From positions 10,352,501 through 10,416,500 of the forward strand of contig NW_025062476.1 of assembly GCF_000002995.4 (NCBI RefSeq): 64,000 bases of DNA, given 5' to 3'. This document shows, one piece after another, positions 41,433 through 55,200 of this stretch. Position numbers and translations under genes: made by a program. The notes beneath the pieces are model-generated. The model did no database searches, was not told the origin of the DNA, and saw only the letters and a list, made by a program, of their open reading frames with translations. This DNA is from Brugia malayi (lineage: Eukaryota > Nematoda > Chromadorea > Rhabditida > Onchocercidae). Each line of letters opens with the position of its first letter. Position 1 is the stretch's first letter.

Positions 41433-43926
41433 TTAATTTAATGTCAAGCCTCTTGACAGTGAATTAAACATATACATATTTCTTCTTCATATTTCATTTA
41501 ATTATACATCACATCATCCTATTTTACTATTTTATCATAATTTCCATTTTTTTTTTTTTTTTTGCAATTTTCAGTTGAGCAATTTTTTCGATTCTTAATA
41601 ATATTAAATTTTCAAAAAATATATCAAATAAAATATTTTATGTTATTGGTATTATTTGCGCCATTTTGAGAAACGAACCGTAAAACGGGTGACCATACAG
41701 AGATGTAATGCTCGTCTACATATAAACGTTTCCCATCCACCAGAAGCGGTCGAGTACGTTGACCATCCGGTCGAGTAAAATCAATTATCACCTCAATAGA
41801 ACTTACTGCGGTTCTGTCACACTTTTCCATTGCATTCTACAAGACAAACCAAATTCATTCCATCATATGCTTTAAAGGAAGGCGCTATAGTCCTCAACGT
41901 TTTTTTCAAATTATACAACTTAAGATAAGAAGCCTAAATAGAAACCATATCAAACATAATAAGTATTGGAATAGAAAAAAAAACTACTTTTTTTCTTATT
42001 GTTGACATTTATATATTAATACTTCATGCCTTATCTTTTTATTCTCGATAACAGAAAATTAAGGGACTATAATGTGACAATTTTGAGTTAGTAATAAATT
42101 AGATAGGCCTGGCAAAAGAGAACCATAAAGATCGTTGCAAAATATATGGGAAAGAAGTTATTTTGATTATATTAATGAAATGACAGATAAAAGTATGAAA
42201 TTCTTCTTTGCTATTCTTTCTCTTTTTCGTTGACAATTCACTAAGTGAATAATTTACTTTTTCCATTTAAGCATTAATTATTAGGAATGTATAAAATTCC
42301 TTCCTCTTTCTTTCTTTTTTTTTTTTCGAATGGGAAGAATGTTTATGATTAGAGTTAAATTTCAGTATACAACAATTTATGATTGCAAAATGATAGAATA
42401 TGTTGAAGTATAGCATTATTGATTGGATGATGAACTATAAAAAAACTATGTTTTTTAAATGAGTAATTTTAGTATAGTAAAAATAGAAGAAAGAATAATT
42501 CCCTTATATTTGTTAGGTTTATGTTTTTAGAAATGCAAAATATCGCAAATGGAATTAAAAAAAAAGTTACAGGCATTGATCAATTTGCTGAAATGTAACA
42601 TTGGGGAAAGGAAATTGAATTAAGAATAATAAAAATATACAACTTTCAATATCCATCTAACAAATTTGATTATTTCTACTTTAGCATATTATTTCCTTTT
42701 TTGCTCTTTGCATATAAACTTGAAGAAAGGAAAAGTAAAAACTTTCAATGCAATATTATAAATTTTGGAAGCTACCAACGAATTATTTGAATGATATGAA
42801 AAGAAATGACAAATGCTTTTTTGCAACTAATCACTGAAGTATTATTCAATAAAATTAGTGTGTTTATTATCGTGCATACAGAGCATACTCAGATCAATTT
42901 AGTATAAACTAAGAGGTGAAAACTTGGCAATAAGCCTTCCTCAATGCTTAATAATTTATTCAAGCATTAAATTAGCAAGTCTATCAGATCTGGTACTAAA
43001 TTCATGTAAACATCTATATCCGATATATAATTTAATGATTTTGTGTTCATAGAGAAAAAAAAAAAACTCTTTAAAAAAGCTATCAATAATTCTTGAGAAA
43101 GAAAGATATTGAAATAAATAAAGTAATAAGTAATGGTTTACAGCATGTAAATAGGGAAAAGAAATAATTGAAAATATATTTTGTTATATCTCATTCATCA
43201 TTATTTATCATCCTTCATCCTTCTTCATTTTTCTCCAGTATTTTCACAGTCCAATGGATCGGTAGTTGAAATAGAAGAAAGTGGATGGGATATTGAGTAA
43301 ACAAAATATTAAAATCCCAAAGGAAATCCTAGAAATAACGAATAATTACGGGATTTTTTTTCTTCCTTTCTTTGTTTTTCGTGCATTAATCTATGATCTT
43401 AAAGGCGAATGTATGTCTAAATTGTAGCAATGATAATTCGGATTATTCAACGATAGATATAATTAAATACTATTTCATGCATTGTTGACTATTTTCTTCC
43501 AATAACTCATCTTGAAATTCAACCTATCGCAGAAGTAGCGATCGATATTCATGACATTATTCATTGAATGATAGTAATGTATTTTATAAAATGATGATAT
43601 ACTCTAAACTTCTATCAATAAATCTTACTATTGAATTGATACAGATGAAAATAATTATTCAATGAACTAGAAGTATATTTTGTATCTAAGAACACTAGAA
43701 AATCAGCCTTTGATTGGAAACTGCGAAGATATTAGAATAGAAAGTTAGCCTTTTTAAATCTTCAAGTTTTTAACTAAGCAAAGCTTTTAATTTTATTTGT
43801 AAAGAAAAAAAAGACAGCAAGCTTCGATTATACCTTATCGGGTGATGATGAAGGATAATTACCAACGGCTAGTCTGGATGAAGACGGCTGTGAATTGAAA
43901 TATTCGCAGTCGTCGTTATCGATCAT
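37718..43926 (-). CDS. BTB/POZ domain protein with C-terminal zinc-ribbon-like motif
   Basis: Eleven exons give 443 residues: 43926-43834, 41836-41679, 41103-40950, 40632-40550, 40367-40220, 40062-39925, 39683-39575, 39486-39389, 39126-39006, 38896-38803, 37853-37718. The BTB fold spans about residues 45-150: DGKRLYVDEHYISVWSPVLR, NVQYDHVLEMLHCIHP and LLPLAFDYQMDGLLHRCECF. BTB domains dimerise and often bind Cullin-3. A BACK-like helical part follows (WLADRYKLNRLLVLCLREM). Further helices lead to a C-terminal CxxC pair, C397-x2-C400 and C413-x2-C416 (TCQKC, MCPHC), which looks like a zinc ribbon. No MATH or Kelch domain is present. Intron 1 is 2 kb and intron 10 is 0.95 kb. An in-frame TAA upstream of the ATG supports the start. 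I do not know a named orthologue; substrate-adaptor function for a Cullin-3 ligase is only inferred. Confidence 0.85.
41837..43833 (-). other. Long first intron of the BTB gene
   Basis: A 2.0 kb intron bounded by AAG|GTATAATC and CTTGTAG|AATGC. It is AT-rich; I see no nested gene or notable repeat. Confidence 0.7.
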
Positions 43927-45018
43927 AATTTTGGCTTATGCGACATTTGTGTTTATTTGAAATGCGAAAATAAATGTCACCAATTGAAGATATCAGTTCA
44001 TAAATAATTACTGCAGATATAATTAGCGCTAGAAATAAATGTTCGTCATTTATTTGTCTGTTTGTCTGCCGATGTACAGTTTGATCTGAAGGAAATTCTG
44101 TGAAAGAAAATTTACGTACTGTCAGTTGCACCTAGGCATTGAAAAAATATATTAAACCATAAGTTGCTTTTGTAAATAATCGTTTTATCTCTTGGCATAC
44201 ATAAAATTGATTTAAAAATTTTTCAAATTATTCTAATACTCCATAAAATTATCCTCACATCTTATCCTATTGAAATTTCGATACTTCTACTACACTATTT
44301 CTTATTCAAAAAATATTAGTGATATAGGACACAGACAAGCATGGTGACAAAATATGCGAATACTAAATTCAATTTTCTTAGAAAAAAAAGGCAATCCAAT
44401 AATTAAAAAAGTATCGCTTTGTACACAATATAAATTAGAATAGCGCAAAAAGCTTCGTCAAAATCATTTTAAGATTCGATTTGAATTTTTTTTCAAAAAA
44501 ACCAAAATCAGAGAAAAGCTCAATTCGATTTCACTTTAGTCATTGCAATAAATTCAAAAAGTATTTAAGTTCGTATCGTATGAACGAATATTAGCAAAAT
44601 ATTTTTGAATGTTTTAATTTCCAATAAAAGAAGATGGAAAGAATAAGTAAGGAAAACGAATTCAGTGATTAAACAAGGAATTTTCTATGTTGCTTTAAAG
44701 ATCAAATGAGAAAGAATCGAAATTTGTTACAAAGTTTATAAATAAATGACAATATCGTTAGCTTAATGTAGGAAGAAAAGATGACACATTTATTTGAGAA
44801 GTTGAAATGATAAAATGTGACACTATGATATTTGAAAAATAAAAACAGAAACTTTCTGGAGTTAATTAGACAGAACGTTTGATAACAAAGTAGACTAAGT
44901 GTGCAAATGGCATCGTCAAGATCGATTAACATGCCAATATATGGACATCCGGGAAAAAAAGGAGCAAAAAACGATGAAAGATGGAAATTTTAGACTACCA
45001 TTGAGATACTTGCATGTA

Positions 45019-45065
45019 TATGCATACACATACATACACATACACATACATGCATACATACACGT
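45019..45065. repeat. CATACA-type simple repeat
   Basis: Alternating cataca and tgcata words; the short plus-strand ORF across it is an artefact of the repeat. Confidence 0.85.
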
Positions 45066-45232
45066 GTATTTACATCCCTTCTGAAGTAAGTAATAAAACG
45101 TTTTTCCTTGAAGGCATCCAAGTTTATTGCTTGCATTTTTTCCTTTATGTGTAAGTGCAATTGGCTAATAAAAATTAGCAAAGGAAAAGATTAGAAATTC
45201 TTTCATAATTAATATTTTTGGTTAAAAATGAA

Positions 45233-45738
45233 AAATTCATAATGCGGAAGGATTTTGAGATTTGAGAGATCGAGAATTCATAATGCGGAAGGATTTTGAG
45301 ATTGGAGAGATCGAGAATTCATAATGCGGAAGGATTTTGAGACTGGAGAGATCGAGAATTCATAATGCGGAAGGATTTTGAGACTGGAGAGATCGAGAAT
45401 TCATAATGCGGAAGGATTTTGAGACTGGAGAGATCGAGAATTCATAATGCGGAAGGATTTTGAGATGGAGAGATCGAGAATTCATAATGCGGAAGGATTT
45501 TGAGATTTGAGAGGTCGAGAATTCATAATGCGGAAGGATTTTGAGATTGGAGAGATCGAGAATTCATAATGCGGAAGGATTTTGAGACTGGAGAGATCGA
45601 GAATTCATAATGCGGAAGGATTTTGAGATTGGAGAGATCGAGAATTCATAATGCGGAAGGATTTTGAGATTGGAGAGATCGAGAATTCATAATGCGGAAG
45701 GATTTTGAGACTGGAGAGATCGAGAATTCATAATGCGA
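45233..45738. repeat. 41-bp minisatellite, 12-13 copies
   Basis: The word aattcataatgcggaagg recurs at a period of 41 bases (aatgcgg at 45241, 45282, 45323, 45364, 45405, 45446, 45486, 45527, 45568, 45609, 45650, 45691 and a variant at 45732). From the second copy on, each unit carries an EcoRI site (gaattc). Copies differ mainly at one short stretch (gagattgg, gagactgg, gagatttg) and one unit is 40 bases. The array is highly homogeneous and so young or actively homogenised. The unit is less AT-rich than its surroundings. Confidence 0.97.
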
Positions 45739-48700
45739 AAAGGTTATGCTATATTGTTTTTAGAAAGAATGAGTAAATAATACTCAAAACTTTGGGTTAT
45801 TGCAAGTTTATCTCAAATAATTTGCATGAAAAGGAAATAAAACAACCTTAGATATATACCAATTTTTCGATCACGAAATATCTTTTGTTATCTTCTTTCT
45901 TTCCTTTGATAGAAAATTGAGAATTTAATAGAATTTCAAAAACTCGAATCACTTTCCCTTCTTCTTTCTCTCTCCCTCTGCCTCGCTTTGCTGACAGTCA
46001 AAATTTAGAACTCAAGTGCTTCTATACCATATTGCAAAGATTTTAGGCTATGTTAACTTATTTAGAAATGTTCAGCTTTCAACCAAAAAAAGGAATTGGA
46101 AAAAAAATAATGAAATTGGTAGACATTTTTCTCTTTTAACGTTTTTTAATGCAATTTACTTAGAAATGAACTAAGCAAGTTTGATCTTTTAATCACTTAG
46201 TTATGTCAATTTTTTGTCTGTTTCTTCAGAAGTGATTAATAATTCAAACATTTTACAAACAGCTTGCATATCACAAATATTTTTTAGGTAAAAGATTTTT
46301 ATTCAGACAGAAGATGAGCAAGCTTTTTCCTCCTTTTATCATTCAAATATTTTAAAAATCTGATAACTATTCGTACCAAACAGAAACAGAATATTACATC
46401 AATATTTCTTCGAATTTTTGCTAGTTTGGAGATTTTAATATCAAAATATGACGTACTGTAATCAAATTATTCATTTGTTGTTATACCATTAAAACATTAG
46501 CGTTTTTTTTTTTTTCAAGAAAAAAGGTTGAATACTGTTCGACAGGTAAAGTAGAAAACAGAAAAGTATCAATTATGATAGTGATAATAACAGTATTGAT
46601 GCGATAATAATAGTATGGTGGTACTATTATGATGATAAAAAATAACTATAATAATAAAGAAAAAGTAAGTAGCATTAGTAAAATGGAATATTTTTGAAAT
46701 GGGCCAAAAAATTGCAGATTACCAAATAATATTCTTTACATTTCTGAATCTCTACTCTTTTCAAACTACTTTTAGTTTCTTTTTTTCACTTTTCTTTCTT
46801 CATGCAAATAAAACATAATCATTTCCATACTACTTCTCATGTTCTTACTACTAGTATTGCTTCTAAGATTCAATACACAATATCGCCCATCTTATATAAA
46901 ATCCAAAATCCTTAATCTTCTTTCTTAACTCCTCACTCCTCATTTCTGAATAGTAATGGTAGTAGTAAAAAGCTAGCAAAGAAGCAAGCAACATCCCCAA
47001 TATCGATAAGTGGATAATTTTCCATACTATTTATCCTTCTCACCAAAATATGTCTGATGATGAGATCAATAAATTCTCAGAAAGAAAGGAAAAAGTGAGG
47101 AAATTATACGATTTGAATATTTCATTTTTTATTGCTTACTATAATGGTAATTGTTGTAAATGTTATTTAGATATTGTGATATCAAATGAAACATAGTTAC
47201 TTTCAAATTGAATTAGAGAAATGAAAAAGATTTATAAATTTCGATTTCGCCTTTTGGAATTAAGAATAAACATCAGATATATTAACTGATTCAACTTAAT
47301 TCTGCTGCATCTTGTCCATTTTATTAACTATAATTCAAACGTTGACTAGTATTCCAATATCAAAAGTGATTTATGATGGCAAGCCTATCATGCTAACAGG
47401 AACAAAATATCTAGCTTAAATAAATCAAGTTAACTTACAGCTGGAAGCAATATCCTTTTTGCAATGTGCGACAGTGCTGTACATTCAAGTTGTTTCAGAT
47501 ATCATATCATTCATTCCATCAATAGCAAAAACGCCACATTACTTGTAGGAAAAGCATGAAGAATCAGGGATAAACTTTCAATCTTCGACTGATTGTTAGA
47601 TTATTTCAGTTTCAAATCCATTTCAAAACACATCGTGACATGTCGCATACAAATACGTTACTACCATGCGTGAAACTTTACATTATTTTATAATGGCATA
47701 TTTATTAGTACTATAACAACATCGATAAATTTTTCAGATTAAAATATAATACATCAAAAAAGTCGAGCAAGTAGCGGAAAACAGGAATAATTTAGGGATG
47801 TAAAATCATTTCTAGCTAAAGTTCGATCAATTCCTGAAAAAATCAAAAGAATCGACAAACATAAAACGGAAATGGATCGAAAAAAGCTAACTTCTTGAAT
47901 CAGCTAATAAATATTATAAATAATAATACCTATAATTTCTCTGTACCAAACAACCAAAAATGATATCATAAATTCACTGGACAAAAAAAAATGTCGAATG
48001 GGCATTAATTGCCGCACTTAATTAGCATAAATCACCGCATTCCATACAACTAATATTTCTTCTAGAGAGAAATAGTTCGATATTAAAAACTATTGGAAAT
48101 TTAAATGAGTTATTTCAAATCGAAATAAACGAAAGACATATAATTACTGATTCTGGAGTATTAAAATGCATGCCGATACCTTACTAAGAGTTTACCTGAA
48201 TGCTTTAAATTTCCGATCCCATCGGCTACCGAAGATACGGAAGAAAGAACCAGATGAAATCCGAGAGGAATATTAAGGGGAAAACTTCAACTGAGCCAAT
48301 GCAAATCTCAAAGTGTTGAAACAAAGAATTATCCCGAAACCTCCAAATTTCATTAATTTTAAGGAAGTTATATAGAGCTATTAGTCTGAATATGGCTCGT
48401 GAATAAAAATCAAGTACAGTAAACAGCGAAAGAATAATAATAATTGATTACAAGTCCTAAAGGATGAGTAATCATAACCAAATAGGAACAAATGCGAAGA
48501 GATGAAAAGTGAGGGATGAATACACTGATCAAAGAAAAAAAAAAAACAAATCATTAAAGTAGAAAAAATTATATAAACTGTCGAAATAATGCAAATCAAA
48601 CAGCTTAGCAGAATGAAAGAAAACAAAATGAGATTGCACGAAGTTAAAAGAAAGAAAAAAAAAACTCTTAGTTATGGCAATGTACCTTAAGACAATTATA

Positions 48701-49254
48701 CATTTGAATAAGATTATTTAAATTCTTCTATAATTTTGTCTTTTTCGCTGGGTTACTTCGGTAAACTGCTAATAAAAAGAAATTCGCCAGTGTTTTAAAA
48801 ATATCATTATCACTACCAATATCAGTGAAAGAGCAGCTGAAAATTTTCACGTGATTTTTGTTCAAGGAAAATGAAGCCTCAAACATCCTTTTAGAAAAAC
48901 AGAAAGACTACAAGCTGTTCGGCCTCAAACTTAAAATATAATTCCAGCAGAGCATAAAACGAGAAGAAAATGTAGAAATAGAGCAACCAGTAGGATTGAT
49001 TAATGATGCTGTAATTTTCTATCAGTGTTTTTAAGCCTAACTATAGTTATTGAGTGAAGATTGAAGAATAAAATATTTGACACTTTTTGTTTTGTTTTCT
49101 TGCTTTATTTAAAAAAAGGAAACAACGCAACGAAATGAAATGAAAAGTTTCTTTCTTTAGCGGAGCGTCTTTGTGAGTTATTTCTTAAAACATTACTGAC
49201 TAACAAAATATATAATTACTAATGTTAGAAAACAGATAAACACAATATTTATTG

Positions 49255-52200
49255 TCATTCATGAACTATGTCGCGTAATTCATCGACAACTGCATAGATC
49301 AACTGCTGATCAGCAGAGCGACCATCGATTTGAATCTTATCACCCTGAAGAACAACTTACGAAATGACTTACAAAAAGTAATTTTTAAAACAGCTTTTAT
49401 CATCTTCATATCTCTCTACCTCAATATTTCTCTGAATATCACATAAGAGATTCAACGTTCTAAATCATTAATGGTTTAATGAATCTAAATTTTTAAAAAC
49501 AAATACCCTAAGCATAAAACAGAAGTTCGAAGCTTTCTAAAATAGTTCGGTGAAAGTTTCAAATTAAATTTGTGAACCTAATACAAAACGCTGTCTTTTA
49601 ATTCCGAGTATTTATTTCATGAGATAAAATATTGTTCAAAAATGAAAATTCAATTGCATGAAAGGATGAATATTAATAAAGTCTCTATCAATAAGAAATG
49701 AAGCGACCTGTTGTTTGATCAAAATACAAACTGATTCAGCTTTTATAGTATGAGCATAGAGAGCCGCTCCTGTATTATTCTGCTTCACTACTAAAAAAAA
49801 ATATGTCAATAAATTTAATTTAACAGAAAAAATCAAGCTAATAAACTTCAGACATAAAGATGGGGATGAAAAACCGGGTGAGCTAGGTGTTTCTCAAAAT
49901 TCATAGTAGAAAATATTTCTATTATACTTCAATTATATTCTCTAACATATTTCTTACCCAAAAATCATACATGTTGCGCTTTTTTAAATCCACTAACACT
50001 CAGCTAACGGATCTAATAATTTTTCTTTTAAAAATAGTAATTTCATAAATATATCCTAAACCTTATGTGAAATGCTCATGGATGTACATTTTCGCAAATA
50101 GTCACATCACTTGTAAGAATTAGTTTTGAATAATAGATTAATCTGAAGAGACAAAAATAAAGCATAGTAGCAAATGTGAGCATACGGAGTACAGAAAGCA
50201 ACAATTTATTTGTATGAAGCAAAAATTACCGTTAAAATGAGCGAAAAAGCAGATCTTCTTTAAGACTGTGTTCCATGGAAGACTGGTAATTAATTGCGCA
50301 GATGATTTATAGCCCATATCACTCGAATTTAATAATATGTCATACGATTCGCTGAAAACTAGGTACGAGAATTACTTTTGTATGATGGATGAACTCGAGG
50401 CGACACAATTTTTTTCGGCTTATAAAATTGACAGTTCAATAATAAAAAAAAAAAATGATAAAAAATCGGACAGCACAATGAAGAAATGTGAAACTTCTGA
50501 ATCATTCCTAATCCAACAACTATAAAAATAAACACGTGAGTGCCACACAATTCATTCTTCGCCACTTCTGATTCGGTTTGAAAAATACCTTGTAATGGTA
50601 GCAGGCACAAGGAAAGAAATCACTGGCATCAAAATATGGAAATCTAGTTTGTCTTGGATAGTTTCGCTTCTACGCTAAAAGCAAAGTGATTAATTAGTTA
50701 ACAAAATTATTTAACAAATTATGTCCAACGAATTATGCATACAACTTGCATTTTGCTCAAAAAAAAAAAAAAAAAAACTGATGTAGTTGCACCACAGAAA
50801 GTTTACAGTTTAATTATATAGCTCACTTCTGCAAAGAATGTCAAATTGCCTCTCAACTTCTGTGGCATGTTGATTGCTTTCACTGAGAATCTGAAAACAT
50901 GTTCAGCGGAGACTCCGGCAGGAAGCTGAAATGACAGTGGAATTGCAGCCTGAAACAAATTATATTTATGGATAATAATCATTTTTTTTTTCAGTTCAAG
51001 TTTCAGTTAACTTAAATGTCTCAAGGTTTTTCACTAGTCTGCAATGAAAAATTCTTTGGAGATGAAATATTCAAGTTGGCAAATTACTGGTATAAATAAG
51101 GTCATTGAAATGTTCCAACTGAATTTTATGAAAGAAAAACAAAATGTTGATGTGGATATTATCAAATCTTGCTTAAACTAGAATATGCTGTAATTGAAGA
51201 AATATTTTCCCTTCCCTGCCCTCACATTTTCTAAAATCACAATTTTATTTAAAATAATATATTAAGAAATATTACCAGAGATGACTTGCCCTCTTCACGT
51301 AATAAACGTGTATTAATTGTGTCTAAGACGTTCATCTCTAAATTACGCAAAGTACAGCATCCTTTGTTTGAAAATACGATTCCAATTGCAATCTGATTTG
51401 CATCATCAGTTGATACTCGAGTTTCGTAAGTCTAAAAGAGATAAACATCTTTGAAAAACTGCAGAGACTCTCTGCTCTATTAATGCGGCAAGACGATAAC
51501 CAGAAATTTAAATACGTGACGAAACGTCTAAATCTCGGACTACTAAAAGTTTAGAGCACTAAAGAGGGTTGGATGATTTTCTAGTGATGTTACAACTTCC
51601 TGCCGGATAAAGTCTACACAAACGTTTGTTATGAGGGAAGCTTCCATAGATTAAACATTATATTTCCGTTGCTTATTAAGTTGAGATACCAACCAATTTT
51701 AAATCTTCTGTTTCACCCAGTACTTTATAAGAACTCAATCGCAATTTTGTTGCTTTTTCTTTCGCATGGTATAAAGAAGAATCTTCGTGCGGTGTTAGGG
51801 CTTCATTCGATGAACTTGAACCAAAATGTAAATTTGGATTGCTTGGAGTACAAATACCCGAAGCTGCCTGAAAATTTATTATTATCTTCAATATCACTAC
51901 ATATTCGGATTTCATAGATTAAAATGACAAAATCTGTGTATGAAAAGCAAACTGAAATGGATTTTATGATATTAGTTTGTCTAACTAAATTTATTCAATT
52001 TGACATGCTTAGCAATAAAAACGATAAGGTGTGAGGCACTAGATTCATTCCACATTTCAATAGACATTTCTTCTTCCAAATAGAGAACAGTAGAGAAGGC
52101 ATTAAAAAACGAAATCCATTATAACCATTAGCTGGACTTTTTAAACCTTACTTCATACACATCCTTATCAATTGGTTCTTCGATAACACTTCTCTTTTTT

Positions 52201-55200
52201 CTACCATTTCCAGTTTTTGAATCATTTTTCTGAAATTTGATAAAGCTGTTCATATAAAAAGAAACTATGGTTTATAAAAAAAAAAGAAAAAAACTACCAG
52301 AAAGATAAACATCCAATATTTAATATCTTTCAAAATGGTTTTTAATAGCAAGGATATCACAAAAATTATTTCAGTCAATTCAGATATATGACTAACTAAT
52401 TAGACAACCCACTTTTGCAGAATTTTTTGTTTTTTTTAAAGCTTTCGCAGTAGTTTCTTTGACTTCTACACTATCCAGCCATCTTTCAGCACAAACAGTA
52501 TCAGTTTTGTGAGCACTTGAACCACTGATTTCCTTCCTTCTTGATTCCCTTCTGAGAAAATTGATAATTGAAGTGATTTAATGTATTTATTAAACACTTT
52601 TTTAACCTGATTTTTTTCTATTTTTTTTTTTACTGAAATATAAAATATTTTCACTCACTTTTCTCTAAGGACTTTGCACCCCGCCTTTCTTACTTTCTTT
52701 TTCTTCTTTTCATCTCGTTCCAACGATGACACATCATTGTAAGACTGGAGGGAATCAGCAGCATTGGTTCGCGAATATCCAAGTAAATCTAATTCACGTG
52801 GTCGCGACTGCGTATACACATGGGGTACTTCCACTCGCTCATCTGCTTTCAAAGGTTCTTCTAAGTTAACATCAAGTGCTTTGTAAATTTCTTCCATCTC
52901 ATTCTGAATATTTTTTTATAAATTATTGCAAAGTGTATGTTGTTGAATCTACATTGTTTACTTCTTGAATGAAATGAACGAAAAGTTTTCCGAAATAAAT
53001 TAAGCTATAAATATAAAAACAGGACGAACTTCATTTCCAGCAATTTCATCTTCATCAGTTGATTTAGCATTTTCAGGCATTTCACCTTCGCCTCTATTAA
53101 CCTAAAAAAATTAAGTGTAGTACATAAATTTCCGAATACTTCCATGAAATCCAGCTTCATGCTTCTCAATAACGAACAAGTTATGTAAGCAAACTTCGAA
53201 AGCAATAAAATGAACTTCTGAAATACCTCAATAATTTCATGAAAATTAGTTGGTATAAATATAGCAAAGCTGATGTGTATTGAAACTACAAAAGGTATAT
53301 CATTCAGGAGGTAACATATTTCGACAACTACGAAGCGTACCTGATGGATCACTGGTATATCATCATCGTCACTGGAACTTATCTCTTTACCAACTTTATT
53401 TTTTCTTCCTTTAGCTTTCTTTTTTTCTTTCTTTGCAGTTTTCCATGACAGCGTCGACTGCTGTTGTTCCATATATTTGTTGAGTCCCACCACTCCTATA
53501 ATAAAAACGCATTTCGCCAATTTCAAGAAAACTACTTCCATAATTCTTTTATTAAATTTAGAATAAAAGTTTACCGGGTATTTCTAAAGGACTCTGCAGA
53601 TCAGGAGTCGATCTTAGCTTTTCTGTTGCACCGAGGGGAGTTCGTGTTAATCGTTTGGAAGCACTACTCTTAATTTCTCCTTTCATGTAGTAAGGGTTAT
53701 TCTCAATTTCAGCTTGTCGTTGTTTCAAGCGCTAAAAATGAATCAATTATACAGTTATGCTAATAGTTAGTTTTAAAATCTTCTTGCGTAAAAAAGTCAC
53801 AAGTCGTAATAAACTAAACACTCGATTAAAAAAAAAAAATCCAAAGATTATTGTTTATAAACCTAGATCAATTACAACCTTTGATTTATTTCATGTAGCA
53901 ACTTAGATGCACCACATATGCTGATTAATTTAGAATGTATGTCATTTTTTCCTTTTTTTTTTTTTTGAAATGACGGTCATGACTTCAAAATTTTCATACA
54001 CTACAGCAAAGATTAATCAAAATTGGTAACTAAAAATAATTATTAATATCCAAACTCCTGTACAATCATCAAGAAAATTTTTAATTTCAATTGCTTTATT
54101 AAGATATTTATATAATAGCTATACTGGCTGTATCCCTTAAAGAATTTTTTTTCTTAAAAATGAATATACTTTTTGTAGTTCCTCTTCACTAAGTTCATCC
54201 TTGCTTCCTTTCGTTTTCGATAAATTTTCCCCATAATCACGATCGTCATCGCTACTATATCTGGGTGGACCACCAAAAACAACAAACTCTGGACGCACTG
54301 CAGTTTTTCTAGAAGCATTTTCATTTTCAGGCTCGCTAGTATCGTCTTCCAAATCCGGTTCATAAATCCAAGCATCAAGATCTAGCCTGCAATGATGACA
54401 GTGCGATTCTGCTATTTAGCGCAATTCTCCAAAAAGTTTGAATTCCTTAACAATCAGTAATTTTTAAGTCAAAAAAGTCTAAAACAAACCCTTCAGGAAT
54501 CGGAACTTTTTTTTGTGCTTTCGCAGCAACTGGATTTAACTCCCCTTCAAAAAGCTTTGCGAATTCTTCACCAACTTTCTCATTATTAGAATGGAAACGT
54601 TCTATTATCTTCAAAATAGCTAAGAATGTGCAAGCCTGTAAACTTAAAAGCATAATTAGTCACAGATTTACTTGTGAGGTAATTTTGGAAAGGAACTTCT
54701 CACTTCATCAGATCAGAAGGTGTACGGAAAAAAAACAAAGGATTATTTCTATACCAACAAAGTAATTCTTCAAAACCAAAAAGATTATTCTTCGTACTTA
54801 ATTTTGACTGATAACACGTTTTCGAACAAGGAATGCTGTGAAGAAATCTCGCAAACTTACTCGTTCTTGTGCCTCGAGATGATCAGCTAATACAAATTCA
54901 GGCAATTTAGATAACAGCAAATTGTCCAGACTATCAATTCCATCCCAATCATTCTCTGCTTCAGCTCTTACAAGCAATACCGCGTAAAGTTTGGCAATAT
55001 TCTGCATGTAAACGCTAAGTATATGTCCTGGCATTATTGGTAATTTGGCCTTGAGCATAGCTTCTAATACACCTTGAACGTTGCAAAGATGCCTTAAAGT
55101 AGCAAGGTTTCAATTAATTTAATGATTTTTTGCAAAGTAGGAAAGTTTGTGCTTTTGATAGCACTGACTGCTATTTCTATAGTTATATAAGCTGTAGGAG

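Larger units (their letters stand above)
43927..49254. other. 5.3 kb intergenic region with a minisatellite
   Basis: The region lies upstream of the BTB gene and downstream of AP-3 delta. It includes an ACATAC-type simple repeat (about 45019-45065) and the 41-bp minisatellite (45233-45738). On the minus strand two islands end in good donor sites, CAGCT|GTAAGT at about 47439 and TTCAG|GTAAAC at about 48196, and an acceptor-like CTTTCACAG lies near 44090. These could be non-coding 5' exons of the BTB gene, but nothing proves it. Confidence 0.45.

Noticed and set aside
41670..41680. A GTTTCTC donor after CGGTTC in the BTB gene
   Set aside because: Its phase does not fit the next exon; the donor three bases earlier (CG|GTTCGT) restores frame and the expected SPVLRAW join.
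43924..44131. Upstream extension of the BTB reading frame
   Set aside because: A TAA stop lies in frame shortly before the chosen ATG, so the overlapping minus-strand ORF is in another frame.
44899..45084. Plus-strand ORF across the CATACA repeat
   Set aside because: Its His/Tyr/Ile-rich end is produced by the simple repeat.
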